64,000 bases of DNA. Source: Xestospongia bergquistia. Taxonomy: Eukaryota; Porifera; Demospongiae; Haplosclerida; Petrosiidae. Position numbers and translations under genes: made by a program. The DNA lies in contig OZ014414.1 in assembly GCA_963965975.1 (NCBI GenBank), positions 3,385,501 to 3,449,500 on the forward strand, given 5' to 3'. Below are positions 44,933 through 56,677 of this stretch, piece by piece; position 1 is the first letter of the stretch; the number at the start of each line of letters is the position of its first letter. The notes below the pieces were generated by a model. That model was not told where the DNA came from and searched no databases. It worked only from the letters and a program-made list of their open reading frames with translations.

Positions 44933-45795
44933 GTGAGTGATAGCAAATTTTTTATCATAAACAACTATAACAATTATATAACATGAACATTTCTGGATTT
45001 ATGGTACATTTATATCCTGTTAGTGCACATATTCTTTTGCATGTATCTGTTGTACATTACTGTACATTCTATAATGAATAGTTATACTCACCTGTTTCAT
45101 AATAGTCATGTGTATTAAATATATCTCTTAGCTTATGTAACATTGTTAATATATTTCATAAAAATTGATAGTTATGTAATCAATGTACGGGATATTTTTA
45201 GTTCATCTATACCTAATTAATCTATGTGATCCTGATCCTATTCCACACAAGATTTACATAGTCTTGTGTCAAGTTACCTTTAACAAACCAGTCTATCAGC
45301 TTTTTAAACCTGTTTTCACTAGTTTACTAAGACTATTCAACTAATATATTTTATGTTGGATGTGTACAAATGCATAATTGACTGTATTACAACAATCAGC
45401 ATAATGATAGATATACATGTATGTTAATAGATATACATGTATATATAATTGCTTAATCTATCTTACTTTAATTCCATTATCCTTAAACTTGATACTAGCT
45501 GTGTTTAGTACATGTATGTTCCTCAATGCCAAGTATCACTGGTACATCTAATATGATCACAACTCAAGAGATATACATATTCCTTACTGCTAAGTATTCA
45601 TATTAACTGTAGTATATCTTGGAGTGATAAATTCATGAACCTGGTACATACATATTCCTAAACACTATATTATAGTATCACTAGATACTTAGTACAACAT
45701 GGGATGGTTAATTGTGTAATAATAATAGCAGCAATTTCCCATCATAAGGTTACAAGATACTGATTTTTATCATAATATCCAATTACAGACAAAAT
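44933..45795. other. Noncoding, nothing recognised
   Basis: AT-rich sequence with short repeats such as 'agatatacatgtat' (45410-45440). No exon that could continue locus B is identified. The 775-base intron 44091-44865 also holds only simple 'tacata' tracts near 44215-44260. Confidence 0.5.
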
Positions 45796-45799
45796 TTTA

Positions 45800-46370
45800 A
45801 TCTCAAAAATGTCATTATTGTATACCTTAGTATGATAAATAAACAACAAATATTATTAAATTTTGCATGCACAGTTGACCTAGCCTCTATATATCACACA
45901 TACCAAAGGCTTTGATTCTATAAGGAGTTTAGTGAGCTCATTATACTGAGTACTATATCTGTTAATATGACAAGATTGATGAATTGGGTCAAGACATTAT
46001 CTATTTCTTTTAAACCACATGATATATGTATATATCAATCATAATATTAACATGATAGTACAGACTACATGGAAGTATACTATTACATTAACTTTTTGTA
46101 AATGACTTTTCTAAAGGCATTTTAAAAACGACATAGGCAGCTAGACTGTAAATAGTCTCTTGTAGCCAGTCCTTAATTTCAATCAGCAGGGAAGAGAGGT
46201 TGGCTACGTGAGATTACTTATAGCTACTTACATTCAGACGAGAGCCGTGCTACGCCAGAGTCTATACTTGCTGCTCACTGAATTCGAAGCTCCCGTTTTT
46301 TGATAGTTGCTATTGATATTTTTGTGCTGTTGTCGTTGGAAACAATAAGGTAATAACCTATTAAATACTT
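45800..46370. repeat. Third copy of the 2A upstream region, without a 2A exon
   Basis: It shares the family M exon b relic (45890-45975, minus strand, acceptor taacag), 'ccacatgatatatgtatat', 'catgatagtacagactac', 'gtctcttgtagccagtcc', and the putative untranslated block at 46246-46349 ending AAG|gtaata. Similarity to 15.9-16.5 kb and 38.7-39.4 kb then fades, and no 2A leader exon follows before the repeat array at 46970. 46371-46969 holds nothing else recognised. Confidence 0.65.
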
Positions 46371-46969
46371 TCCTTGTGCATTGACAATTTACGTTTTAAA
46401 TCTTTGACTTTGAGGATATACACCTTGCTTATTGTATGAAGATATAATAGGTCAATACGGAGGACATACTAACATACGATGTCATTTATTTGTTTAAGTT
46501 AGTCTATACATTTCTATCTAGTATTAAATGGTCTAAATATAATATGAAGCACTTCTATATCATGAATGTGATACTTTCATCTAAACTTGTTGTATTAAAC
46601 TCATAACTGTTTTCTAATATTAATGCTATATGGCACTAGTCCAATAAAGTGGACCATACTTCGTCTCGTGCCTAGACACCCCATATACCTAATGCAAAAA
46701 AAGTGTACCTGGTTAAGTTGAGCATTTACAAGAACTAGAAGTAGTTACAGTATTTCTTATGATTATCATATTTCAACAAAAGTATGCAAACTGGTCCTTG
46801 AGACTTTTACTAACATAAAGTAGCAACTTTTTGTATTACCTGAAGGAAATGTTTTCATTGATAATCACAACCTTACCCATAAGTAAGGCATTAAAATAGC
46901 CAAAAAATGGACTAAAGTCAGCAGATGCACATGCTTGCATTAAGTATCTGAATATGTCCTCTATAATAT

Positions 46970-47735
46970 AATAGTTGGTAAGTGTGATATAATGTAGTAG
47001 AAATCCAAAGTATATAGAATGTCACGTGTCATTTTCCTACTCTATTTCTTCTGCTTCCACTTCTATTGTGGTGTAGTCACTTGTAATCTAAATGTATCCT
47101 TGTACAATATAACAGTTGGTAAATGTGATATAATATAGTAGAAATCCTGAGTATATACGATGCAACGTTAACATTGTTATATTTTATTTCTTCTGCTTCC
47201 TCGTCTATTGTGCTGTGATTACTGGTCATCAGAATGTGTCCTGTACAATATAATAGTTGGTAAGTGTCATATAATGTAGTAGAAATCCTAAGTATATAGA
47301 ATGTGATGTTTTATGTTTATACTCTATTTCTTCTTGTTCCACTTCTATCGTCTTGTAATTGCTTGTCATCTGAATGTGTCCAGTACAATATAATACTTGG
47401 TAAATGTGATATAATGTAATAGAAATCTTAAGTAGATACAATGTGACGTTTTATGTTTATACTCTATTTCATCTTGTTCTACTTCTATTGTCTTGTAATT
47501 ACTTGAATGTGTCCAGTACAATGTAATATTTGGTAAGTGTTATATAATGTAGTAGAAATCCTAAGGACATAGAATGTGACGTTTCATTTTCATACTCTAT
47601 TTCTACTGCTTCCTCTTCTATTGTGCTGTAATTACTTGTCATCTGAATGTGTCCTCTATAATATAATAGTTGGTAAGTGTCATGTAATGTAGTAGAAATC
47701 CGAAGTATATAGAATGCGAAGTTAACATTTTGCAT
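46970..47735 (-). repeat. Array L1 of the 141-bp unit, minus orientation, about 5 units
   Basis: Unit landmarks (as read on the plus strand) are 'atagttggtaagtg', 'atgtagtagaaatc', 'gtatatagaatg', 'ctatttcttctgcttcc' and 'cttgtcatctgaatgtgtcc'. Successive copies of the last element stand about 132-141 bases apart. Units differ by scattered substitutions. The reading frame through a unit is usually open but is not maintained from unit to unit, so I do not treat it as coding. Confidence 0.85.
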
Positions 47736-49883
47736 AGTTGATCTAGTATCTAATAAAATCTTATCCAAAAGGGTTTGATTACTCCAATGCCCTTAATCAA
47801 CTCATTATACTGAACTAATACAGCTGTTAATTAAGAGGACAAAATTGACAAATTGAGTCAAGACATATTGTCAGTTTCATTTGAACCACAATGTATATGT
47901 ATAATTATATCAATCATAATATTAACATGATAGTAATCAATGTACCTGTTGATGTAGACCATTTACAAGTAGAAGATGTAGTTACAATATTTCTTATAAT
48001 TATGATCTTAAACCAAAATATGCAACCATTATGGAAAATGTCAGGGCATATAAATGAACGAGAACATGTTTTCATTTTTTTCTTGGCAACAACAAATGAT
48101 TCACTGAAGTATCTTATTAATCTCAAAGTGCTATATAATGTATGATATTAAAAGATGTAATATAAGTATGGTCATCAAAAAATGTTGTTAACAGACTTTG
48201 CCAATACTATAACTTGGTGCCCGAAAGATGGTGGCTATAGTAATGAATACAAAGAAAATTTTAAAAAGATGAGATTTAAGTTTCTTTGGCTGTAGTAATG
48301 CTATTCTTTGCCTTTAAAACTCTTTTTGACCAACCAATTAGAATGTTTGAATTTTGTCACATTAATAGCCTCTTCAATTATTATTAATAAACAATACATA
48401 AAAAGGCGTATTTTTTCTGAAAGTAGTCATTAAAACTTTTACTAATATAATGGTAGCAACTTTTTGTATTACTTGAAGAAACTGAAGAGGTATTAAAAAG
48501 CCAAAAGGTTTGATTGAAGTCAGCAGATTTGCATGCTTATATCAAGCAAGTAGTTGTTTGGGACTGAATCCTCATAGATCATTCTATGTAGTGTTTAAAA
48601 GTATTTTGTATTTTGTAAAATGGGTGGGTCGTTGATGTTACAACCAGTCATATCAAAGATATTCATTGTTTATGATATGATGTGAAATATAATATGATAC
48701 ATCTGGTGATAGCTTCCATGAGAGGTACACCAGATGTATTATATTGCTTTTCACATGAAATAATGAATATGATAAAAAGTAAATAGGAGAATACTGGACT
48801 GGACTGACCTTTAATATTTACATAAGAGTAGATTATTCTTTTGGTCATTTGAGGTTACTTGTAATAAAACCTTCGTCCATACACAAATAACACAATGATT
48901 AATTATTATTTATATTTTGCTTGCATAATTGACCTAGTATCTAATAAATCCTATGCAAAAACCTTTAATTACTCCAATGAATTTAGTCAACTCGTTATAC
49001 TGAACTAATACATTTGTTAACAGGACAAAATTGACAAATTCAGTCAAGTCATTGTCCGTTTCATTTGAACCACAATGTATATGCATAACTATATAAATCA
49101 TAATATTAACAAGTATACTACTGCATTGGCTTTTGCTTGTTGTAAATCCACAGATGCACATGCTTGCATTAATCAAGTAGTTGTTTGAGAGTGAATCCTC
49201 ATAGCTCAATCTATGTAGTGTGTTCTATTTTGTAAAATGGGTGGGTCATTGATGTTACAACCAGTTATATCAAAGATATTCATTGTTTATGATATGATGT
49301 GAAATATAATATGATACGTATATCTGGTGATAGCTTCCATGAGAGGCACATCAGATGTATTATATTACCTTTCATATGAAATAATGAATATGATAAAAAG
49401 TAAATAGGAGAATACTGTACTAGAGTGACCTTTAAATTTAAAGTGTAGATTATTCTTTTGGTCATTTGAGGTGATTGTGATAAAAGTTTAGTGCATACAC
49501 AAATAACAACGTGGAAAATTATTATTATATTTTGTATGCATAGTTGATCTAGTATCTAATAATATCTTATTCAAAAGGGTTTGATTACTCCAATGCCCTT
49601 AATCAACTCATTATACTGAACTAATACAGCTGTTACTTAAGAGGACAAAATTGACAAATTGAGTCAAGACATATTGTCAGTTTCATTTGAACCACAATGT
49701 ATATGTATAATTATATCAATCATAATATTAACATGATAGTAATCAATGTACCTTTTGATGTAGACCATTTACAAGTAGAAGATGTAGTTACAATATTTCT
49801 TATAATTATGATCTTAAACCAAAATATGCAACCATTATGGAAAATGTCAGGGCATATAAATGAACGAGAACATGTTTTCTCAT
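47736..49883. repeat. Nested duplications between arrays L1 and L2, with three family M relics
   Basis: 47740-48075 and 49535-49880 are nearly identical ('ctaatacagctgtta', 'gaggacaaaattgac', 'gtagaccatttacaagtaga', 'gaacgagaacatgtttt'), as are 48525-48900 and 49146-49500 ('cttccatgagagg', 'gtttatgatatgatgtgaaa'). Minus-strand family M exon b occurs at about 47750-47830 (VLVQYNELIKGIGVIKPF, acceptor taacag), 48935-49030 (VLVQYNELTKFIGVIKGF) and 49555-49640. The block appears to have been copied together with its neighbouring arrays. Confidence 0.75.
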
Positions 49884-50503
49884 GTAATAGTTGGTAAGTG
49901 TGATATAACGTCGTAGAAATCCTAAGTATATAGAATGTGACGTTTCATTTTCATACTCTATTTCTTCTGCTTCCTCTTCTATTGTGCTATAATTACTTGT
50001 CATCTGAATGTGTCCTCTACAATATAATAGTTGGTAAGTGTCATGTAATGTAGTAGAAATCCGAAGTATATAGAATACGAAGTTAACATTTTCACATTTT
50101 TTTTATCTTCTGCTTCCACTTCTATTGAGCTGTAATTACTTGTCATCTGAATGTGTCCTCTACAATATAATAGTTGGTAAGTGTAACAAAATGTAGTTAA
50201 AATCTTAAGAATAGAATGTATAGAATGTGACATTTCACTTTTATACTCTATTTCTTCTGGTTCCACATCTATTGTGTTGTAATTACTTGACATCTGAATG
50301 TGTCCAAGATAATTTCATGGTTGGTAAGTTTGATATGAGGTAGTAAAAATCTTAAGTATATACAATGTGACTTGTCATTTTCATACTCTATTTTTTCTGC
50401 TTCCACTTCTATTGTGTTGCAATTATTTGTCATCTGAATGTGTCCTATACAATATAATAGTTGGTAAGTGTGATATAATGTAGTAGAAATCAAAAGTATA
50501 TAC
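49884..50503 (-). repeat. Array L2 of the 141-bp unit, minus orientation, about 4-5 units
   Basis: Same unit and orientation as L1. The left boundary cuts a copy of the neighbouring block at 'gaacatgttttc', and the right boundary is the switch to plus orientation at about 50503. Confidence 0.85.
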
Positions 50504-52458
50504 ATTTAGATTACAAGTAATGATTACACCACAATAGAAGTGGAAGCAGAAGAAATAGAGTAGGAAAATGACACATGACATTCTATATACTTTAGATTTC
50601 TACTACGTTATAATGACACTTACACTATTATATCATAGAGGACATATTCAGATGTCAAGTAATTACAGCACAATAGATATGGAAGCAGAACAAATAGTTA
50701 AACACTTAGGATTTCTATTACATTATATTACACTTACCAACTATTATAGTATACAGGACACATTCAGATGACAAGTAATTACAGCACGATAGAAGTGGAA
50801 CCTGAAAGAATAGAGCATAAAAATGAAAAGTCACATTCTATATACTTAGGATTTCTACTACATTACATTACACTTAACAACTATTATATTTTACAGGACG
50901 CGGTCAAATGACAAGTAATTACAGCAAAATAGAAGATGAAGCATAAGAAATAGAGTATGAAAATTACACGTGACATTCTATATATTTAGGATTTCTACTA
51001 CGTCATATCACACTTACCAACCATTAAATTGTCCTGGACACGTTCAGATGAAAAGTAATTACAACACAATAGAAGTGGAACCAGAAGAAATAGAGTATAA
51101 AAGTGAAATGTTACATTCTATATACTTAGGATTTCCACTACATTATATTACACTTACCAACTATTATAATAATTTTATACAGGACACATTCAGATGACAA
51201 GTAATTACAGCACGATAGAAGTGGAACCAGAAGGATTAGAGTATAAAAATGAAAGGTCACATTGTATATACTTAGGATTTCAAGTTTTCAACTACATTAT
51301 ATTTCATTTACATCAAGTATTATTATATACAGGACACATTCAGATGACAAGTAATTACAGCACGATAGAAGTGGAAGGAGAAGAATAGAGTATTAAAACT
51401 AAAAGGCGCATTCTATATGCTTAGGATTTCTACTATATTATATAATGTCTACCAACTATTATATTGTACAGGACACATTTAGATTACAAGTAATTACACC
51501 ACAATAGAATTTGAAGCAGAAGAAATAGAGTAGGAAAATGACACGTCACATTCTATATACTTTGGATTTCTACTACATTATATCACACTTACCAACTAGT
51601 ATATTGTACAGGACAAATTCAGATGACAAGTAGTTACACAACAATAGAAGTGGAATCTGAAGAAATAGAGCATAAAAATGAAACGTCACATTCTATATAC
51701 TTAGGGTTTCTACTACATTACACTACACTTACCAACTATTATATTGTACAGGACACATTCAGATGACAAGTAATTACAGCACAATAGAAGTGGAAGGAGA
51801 AGAAATAGAGTATTAAAACTAAACGTCACATTCTATATGTTTAGGATTTCTAATACATTATATCACAATTACCCCAACTATTTTATTGTACAGGACGCAT
51901 TCAGAGAAAAGTAATTACTACACAATGGAAGTGGAAGCAGAAGAAATAATATTTGAAAATGACACGACGCATTCTATATACTTAGGATTTCTACTACGTT
52001 ATAGCACACTTACCAAATATTATGTTGCACAGGGCACATTCAGACGACAAGGAATTACAACACAACAGAAGTGGAAGCAGAAGAAACAGAGCATAAAAGT
52101 GAAACATCTCATTCTATATACTTTTGATTTCTACTACATTATATGATACTTGCCAACTATTATATTGTACAGGACACTTTCAGATGACAAGTAATTATTG
52201 CACAACAGATGTGGAAGCAGAAGAAATAAATATAAAAATGTTAATGTCGCTTTTTATATACTTAGGGTTTCTACTATATTATATGACACTTATCAACTAT
52301 TATATTATAAAGGACACATTCAGATGAGAAGTAATCGCAGCACAATAGAAGAGGAAGCAGAAGAAATAGAGTATGAAAATATAATATCACATTCTATATA
52401 TTTAGGATTTCTACTACGTTATATCACACTTACTAACTATTATATTGTACAGCACACA
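50504..52458 (+). repeat. Array R of the 141-bp unit, plus orientation, about 14 units
   Basis: Starts of units ('ggacacattcagatgacaag' and variants) lie near 50638, 50757, 50898, 51035, 51182, 51333, 51471, 51611, 51752, 51893, 52033, 52172 and 52313. Each unit runs through 'atagaagtggaagcagaaga', 'cacattctatatacttagga' and 'ttaccaactattatattgtac'. It meets array L2 head-to-head on the left and ends 22 bases before the ATG of exonuclease copy 1. Confidence 0.9.
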
Positions 52459-52480
52459 TGTTATTTGTTTATCGTTTGTG

Positions 52481-52865
52481 TTATGATGGCTGCCCCTGAT
52501 AACGTTAGCGTGGAATCCGTACAGTTAGAGTGTCCTACTGAATGCAGATGTAGGAACTGTGATCCTGCCTTTGCACCTCTGTTGCCTGATGATAAAAAAA
52601 TACAGTGGTATTTTTTGATTTGGAAACTACTGGTTTGAATGTTAAAACTTCAGACATAGTTAAAATATATGCTTGTGCTTACTATGTAGATGACGATTTT
52701 AATTTGTTTTCTCATCATTTTAAAGCATTGAGTACCTGGGCTGTACCTGAAAAATATATTCAAAAAGATGCTTCAGCTGTTAACGGTTTGTATACTGCTA
52801 CACTTTTGGACGGTGAAAAGATATTGGTAGACGACGAAAATTATTATTTTTTCTTGTGTGTCTGA
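52481..52865 (+). pseudogene. DEDDh exonuclease copy 1, frameshifted and truncated
   Basis: It starts MMAAPDNVSVESVQLECPTE as in the other copies. A run of seven A at 52593-52599 (eight in the others) shifts the frame, so the ATG frame ends in FLIWKLLV-stop. The shifted frame continues VVFFDLETTGLNVKTSDIVK, with Exo I intact, up to LVDDENY and then jumps to sequence lying about 1.1 kb further downstream in the other copies (YFFLCV). Exo II and Exo III are therefore deleted. Immediately preceded by the 141-bp array instead of the zinc-ribbon ORF found before copies 2 and 3. Confidence 0.9.
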
Positions 52866-53764
52866 GCACATAATATTATATTGTAACATGATTTACATTT
52901 ATAATATTAGAGTAGCTATAGGAGTCTTCTTACATTTTAAATATAAAGACATGTTAAGCATCTAAAAATAATCATCACTAAATTGATGAGCATGGCAGCT
53001 TTGGAAAGGTCACGGTTCAATTACATGTATCTAAATAATAAAGTAATGTATTAACTTGAATATATCCAATAATGGTCTGTCATAATGTGATGTAACAAGA
53101 AGTAATAATACTGTTTATATGATATGTGTCAATATGAATATTAGATATAGTGTCTAATTAATGGCTATTATCAATTCTATCACTATGCTAATTAGTAGTA
53201 TCTTGGTGATATTGTATATATGAAATGAACATACCCATTTCCTCTAGTAATATAGTCACATTTATGTACTGATTAAAGTTACTTGGTATTATAAATATGA
53301 CCACAAAAGAGTCCTTATAAACTATTATAGAATACTCCACTGGACACATGTACATTACACTGTTACGACATTATTTAATCAACTTATTTCCACTGTACTA
53401 TAAAGTACATACAAACACTTATTTCCATGTCTTATCTTTAATAGTGCATTATGTATTTATAGTAATTAGTCACAATATTTCCTAAATGTGTTATATCACT
53501 ATCACTGGTAACAATCCTTCATCAAGTAATTTAATTTAGTCTACTTCATCTTGTAATAACAAATGGTTAATAGTGACTTATATTTGTTGACTTGTCTTAC
53601 TATTAGAATTGTTATTTTTAATATTAATATATTCTATTAAGTGGTATAACCATTTATCAATGAGGTTATTTAAAGCGAATATACAAAAATACAAACATAC
53701 AAATAACAAACTTATTTCCTCTTTGTAATATAAAAATAAGATTTAACCAGTGATAATTAATTAG
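52866..53764. other. Spacer of the exonuclease unit
   Basis: Noncoding. The same sequence recurs at 55525-56425 and 58185-59125, marking the repeat unit ('gatgagcatggcagctttgg', 'cattaagtggtataacc' type landmarks). No open frame. Confidence 0.7.
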
Positions 53765-53914
53765 TTCTATATACATAATAAAATACCCAAAATAAGACCG
53801 GTGTACAGAATAAAATGTGGCAGTTGCAAGAAAATGAAACACGTTTATTACCAGTTTTATTTCAATCGTAAAGGAAATATAATATGTATGGATTGCGAAG
53901 AAAAAGAATCTTGA
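53765..53914 (+). CDS. Small zinc-ribbon reading frame before exonuclease copy 2, no upstream ATG
   Basis: 49 codons open after an in-frame TAG. The frame reads PKIRPVYRIKCGSCKKMKHV, YYQFYFNRKGNIICMDCEEK, ES-stop. C-x-x-C ... C-x-x-C with 19 residues between the pairs is a zinc-ribbon pattern. No ATG precedes the cysteines (first Met is residue 24). An acceptor-like 'ttaattag' stands right before TTC, so it may be a 3' exon of a spliced transcript. The copy at 56426-56575 is the same. It ends 102 bases before the exonuclease ATG. Confidence 0.45.
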   Translation, partial: FYIHNKIPKIRPVYRIKCGSCKKMKHVYYQFYFNRKGNIICMDCEEKES

Positions 53915-53952
53915 ACATTATGTTGTGTTTTAATTAAAAACATTGATATTTT

Positions 53953-53962
53953 ATCACGTGAT
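53953..53962. promoter_or_regulatory. Palindrome atcacgtgat (E-box core) before exonuclease copy 2
   Basis: A perfect ten-base palindrome with the E-box core CACGTG, 54 bases before the ATG of copy 2. It is conserved at 56614-56623 before copy 3 and absent before copy 1, where the array has replaced this segment. A binding role is only suggested by its position. Confidence 0.3.
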
Positions 53963-54016
53963 TTTTTATGATGTTTATATCATCTTACATTTTGTTATTT
54001 GTTTATCGTTTGTGTT

Positions 54017-54862
54017 ATGATGGCTGCCCCTGATAACGTTAGCATGGAATCCGTAGAGTTAGAGTGTCCTAATGAATGCAGATGTAGGAACTGTGATCCT
54101 GCCGTTGCAACTCTGTCACCTGATGATAAAAAAAATGCAGTGGTATTTTTGGATTTGGAAACTACTGATTTGGATGTTAAAACTTCAGATATAGTTCAAA
54201 TATATGCTTGTGCTTACTATGTAGATGACGATTTTAATTTGTGTTCTCATCATTTTAAAGAATTGAGTACCTGGGCTGTACCTGAAAAATGTATTGAAAA
54301 GAATGCTTCAGCTGTTAACGGTTTGTATACTGCTACACTTTTGGACGGTGAAAAGATACTGGTAGATGACAAAAATTACCAATTGAAAGCTGTAGACCAA
54401 GCTGTGCTCCAAGAAATGATAAGTCTTTTTTTTGATGAAGTTTGTCATCTGTCCAAGAATGTTTACGTCGTTGCTTATAACGGTAAACGTTTCGATTTTC
54501 CATTGTTAGCTAACAGTTGGGACAGGAATAAACCTTCTGAATTTCAAGATTTTCGAAATTTCATGATGAAGAAAGGATGTAAGATTTATTTCTGCGATAT
54601 GATGCAGTACGCTTGTGAAATGTACGAAAAGGTGGGACACATGAAACAACCAGATTTGTATTATAAGGTTAAACAAAGTACCTATCCTGCTCATAACGCT
54701 TATTTCGACGTTCAAGCTATGATTGAAATACACAAAACTTTATGCAAGGAAAGGAAAGAAGAATGGGTAAAGTATTTTCGCACGGAAAGGTTGAAAGTTT
54801 GCAAATTCAAAGAAGATTGGGTTAATTTTTTTTCCCCGAAGCAGGAAGTGACACTTCGTTAA
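54017..54862 (+). CDS. DEDDh 3'-5' exonuclease, copy 2 (catalytic residues intact)
   Basis: 281 residues, no introns. An N-terminal cysteine-rich stretch (ECPNECRCRNCDP) precedes the exonuclease fold: Exo I VVFLDLETTDL (catalytic D-x-E), Exo II VYVVAYNGKRFDFPLL (N-G-x-x-F-D), Exo III HNAYFDVQAMIEI (H-x-A-x-x-D). This is the RNase T / Pol III epsilon / TREX-like DEDDh superfamily, which removes nucleotides from 3' ends using two metal ions. ASAVNGLYTATLL recalls the PML-type and TREX-type linker. The DNA or RNA target is unknown. Start at the first of two adjacent ATGs shared by all copies. An AATAAA lies at about 54999. The C-terminus (FFSPKQEVTLR) depends on one extra C compared with copy 3. 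Confidence 0.85.
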   Translation: MMAAPDNVSMESVELECPNECRCRNCDPAVATLSPDDKKNAVVFLDLETTDLDVKTSDIVQIYACAYYVDDDFNLCSHHFKELSTWAVPEKCIEKNASAVNGLYTATLLDGEKILVDDKNYQLKAVDQAVLQEMISLFFDEVCHLSKNVYVVAYNGKRFDFPLLANSWDRNKPSEFQDFRNFMMKKGCKIYFCDMMQYACEMYEKVGHMKQPDLYYKVKQSTYPAHNAYFDVQAMIEIHKTLCKERKEEWVKYFRTERLKVCKFKEDWVNFFSPKQEVTLR

Positions 54863-55015
54863 ACTATGTATATAGTTATTAGTAGTGAACTATGTTTATA
54901 GTTATTAGTATGCTGTGTATATATATATATATATATCTAGTTTTTATATACTATTATTCTTTTGTGTATGGGTAGTAGTTTTTCTGTAGAATTTGTAAAT
55001 AAACCTTCTTTAAAC

Positions 55016-55264
55016 TAAGAAAAAAGAAAAGCTATAAGTTTAAAAGGACGTTTTGATTGCAATTTCAAATTGGATTGTATTCTTTTGAAATCAGATAGAC
55101 TGTGTAAACTCTTGGGGGAATTAGAAGAAAATAAACCTTCTCGAATTCCAATGAATGATACTTTGAAAAAAGGTCATCAACACTGTTTGGATATTTCTAG
55201 AGTTTTGCAAAAAGTTTATCAAATAAAAAATAATGAAATTAAAGAAGTCCAGCCTGTCAACTGA
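55016..55264 (+). CDS. Conserved small frame downstream of exonuclease copy 2
   Basis: Open from just after a TAA at about 55015 to TGA at 55262-55264, about 81 codons. It reads AISLKGRFDCNFKLDCILLK, DRLCKLLGELEENKPSRIP, HQHCLDISRVLQKVYQIKNN and EIKEVQPVN. It repeats at 57680-57928 with a few amino-acid changes. No ATG stands at its start and the only internal ATG is not conserved, so it would need splicing or a non-AUG start. Helical and unrecognised. It lies about 20 bases beyond the AATAAA of the exonuclease. Confidence 0.4.
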
Positions 55265-56425
55265 AAATCTTTTCATTTGTTAACCAAAACATTTGGTATT
55301 GATACTAGTTATACTCCTACTGGCAGTAAAGAAACTTAATAGAAGGATCAATATGTATATTAAAGTTTTATACATATAATAGGATCATTGAAATAGTTCC
55401 CTCGTATATGTACAAGTTCCAATAGAGAAGTATACTTTGATATATTGGAATTTACTGGAAGATATATAACTACAGATATTATTATAAGATAGTCTCATTT
55501 GATTTGATATTTTCTTGTGTGTCTGAGCACATGATATTATATTGTAACATGATTTACATTTATAATATCAGAGTAGCTATTGGAATCTTCTTACATTTTA
55601 AATATAAAGACATGTTAAGTATCTAAAAATAATCATCACTAAATTGATGAGCATGGCAGCTTTGGAAAGGTCACGGTTCAATTTCATGTATCTAAACAAT
55701 AAAGTAATGTATTAACTTGAATATATCCAATAATAGTCTGTCATAATATGATGTAACAAGAAGTAATAATACTGTTTATATGATATGTGTCAATATGAAT
55801 ATTAGATATAGTGTCTAATTAATGGCTATTATCAATTCTATCACTATGCTAATTAGTAGTATCTTGGTGATATTGTATATATGAAATGAACATACCCATT
55901 TCCTCTAGTAATATAGTCACATTTATGTACTGATTAAAGTTACTTGGTATTATAAATATGACCACAAAAGAGTCCTTATAAACTATTATAGAATACTCCA
56001 CTGGACACATGTACATTACACTGTTACGACATTATTTAATCAACTTATTTCCACTGTACTATAATGTACATACAAACACTTATTTCCATGTCTTATCTTT
56101 AATAGTGTATTATGTATTTATAGTAATTAGTCACAATATTTCCTAAATGTGTTATATCACTATCACTGGTAACAATCCTTCATCAAGTAATTTAATTTAG
56201 TCTACTTCATCTTGTAATAACAAATGGTTAATAGTGACTTATATTTGTTGACTTGTCTTACTATTAGAATTGTTATTTTTAATATTAATATATTCTATTA
56301 AGTGGTATAACCATTTATCAATGAGGTTATTTAAAGCGAATATACAAAAATACAAACATACAAATAACAAACTTATTTCCTCTTTGTAATATAAAAATAA
56401 GATTTAACCAGTGATAATTAATTAG

Positions 56426-56575
56426 TTCTATATACATAATAAAATACCCAAAATAAGACCGGTGTACAGAATAAAATGTGGCAGTTGCAAGAAAATGAAA
56501 CACGTTTATTACCAGTTTTATTTCAATCGTAAAGGAAATATAATATGTATGGATTGCGAAGAAAAAGAATCTTGA
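56426..56575 (+). CDS. Small zinc-ribbon reading frame before exonuclease copy 3
   Basis: Copy of 53765-53914, shifted by exactly 2661 bases. The C-x-x-C pairs (KCGSC, CMDC) and stop are unchanged, and again no ATG precedes them. The counterpart after copy 3 is missing: at about 59126 the unit ends in 'aaaataag' and diverges just where the zinc ribbon would begin. Confidence 0.45.
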   Translation, partial: FYIHNKIPKIRPVYRIKCGSCKKMKHVYYQFYFNRKGNIICMDCEEKES

Positions 56576-56677
56576 ACATTATGTTGTGTTTTAATTAAAA
56601 ACATTGATATTTTATCACGTGATTTTTTATGATGTATATATCATCTTACATTTTGTTATTTGTTTATCGTTTGTGTT

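Noticed and set aside
50970..52440. Plus-strand frames of 60-146 codons with IEVEAEEIE and YLGFLLHYITLTNYY motifs
   Set aside because: They come from the 141-bp tandem unit. The frame is not kept from unit to unit, and stops or shifts occur at most junctions.
46970..52458. CRISPR-like regular repeat
   Set aside because: Units are contiguous and about 141 bases, there are no unique spacers, and the DNA is animal.
54506..54733. Minus-strand frame inside the exonuclease (also 56969-57394)
   Set aside because: Antisense shadow of a well-supported enzyme gene.
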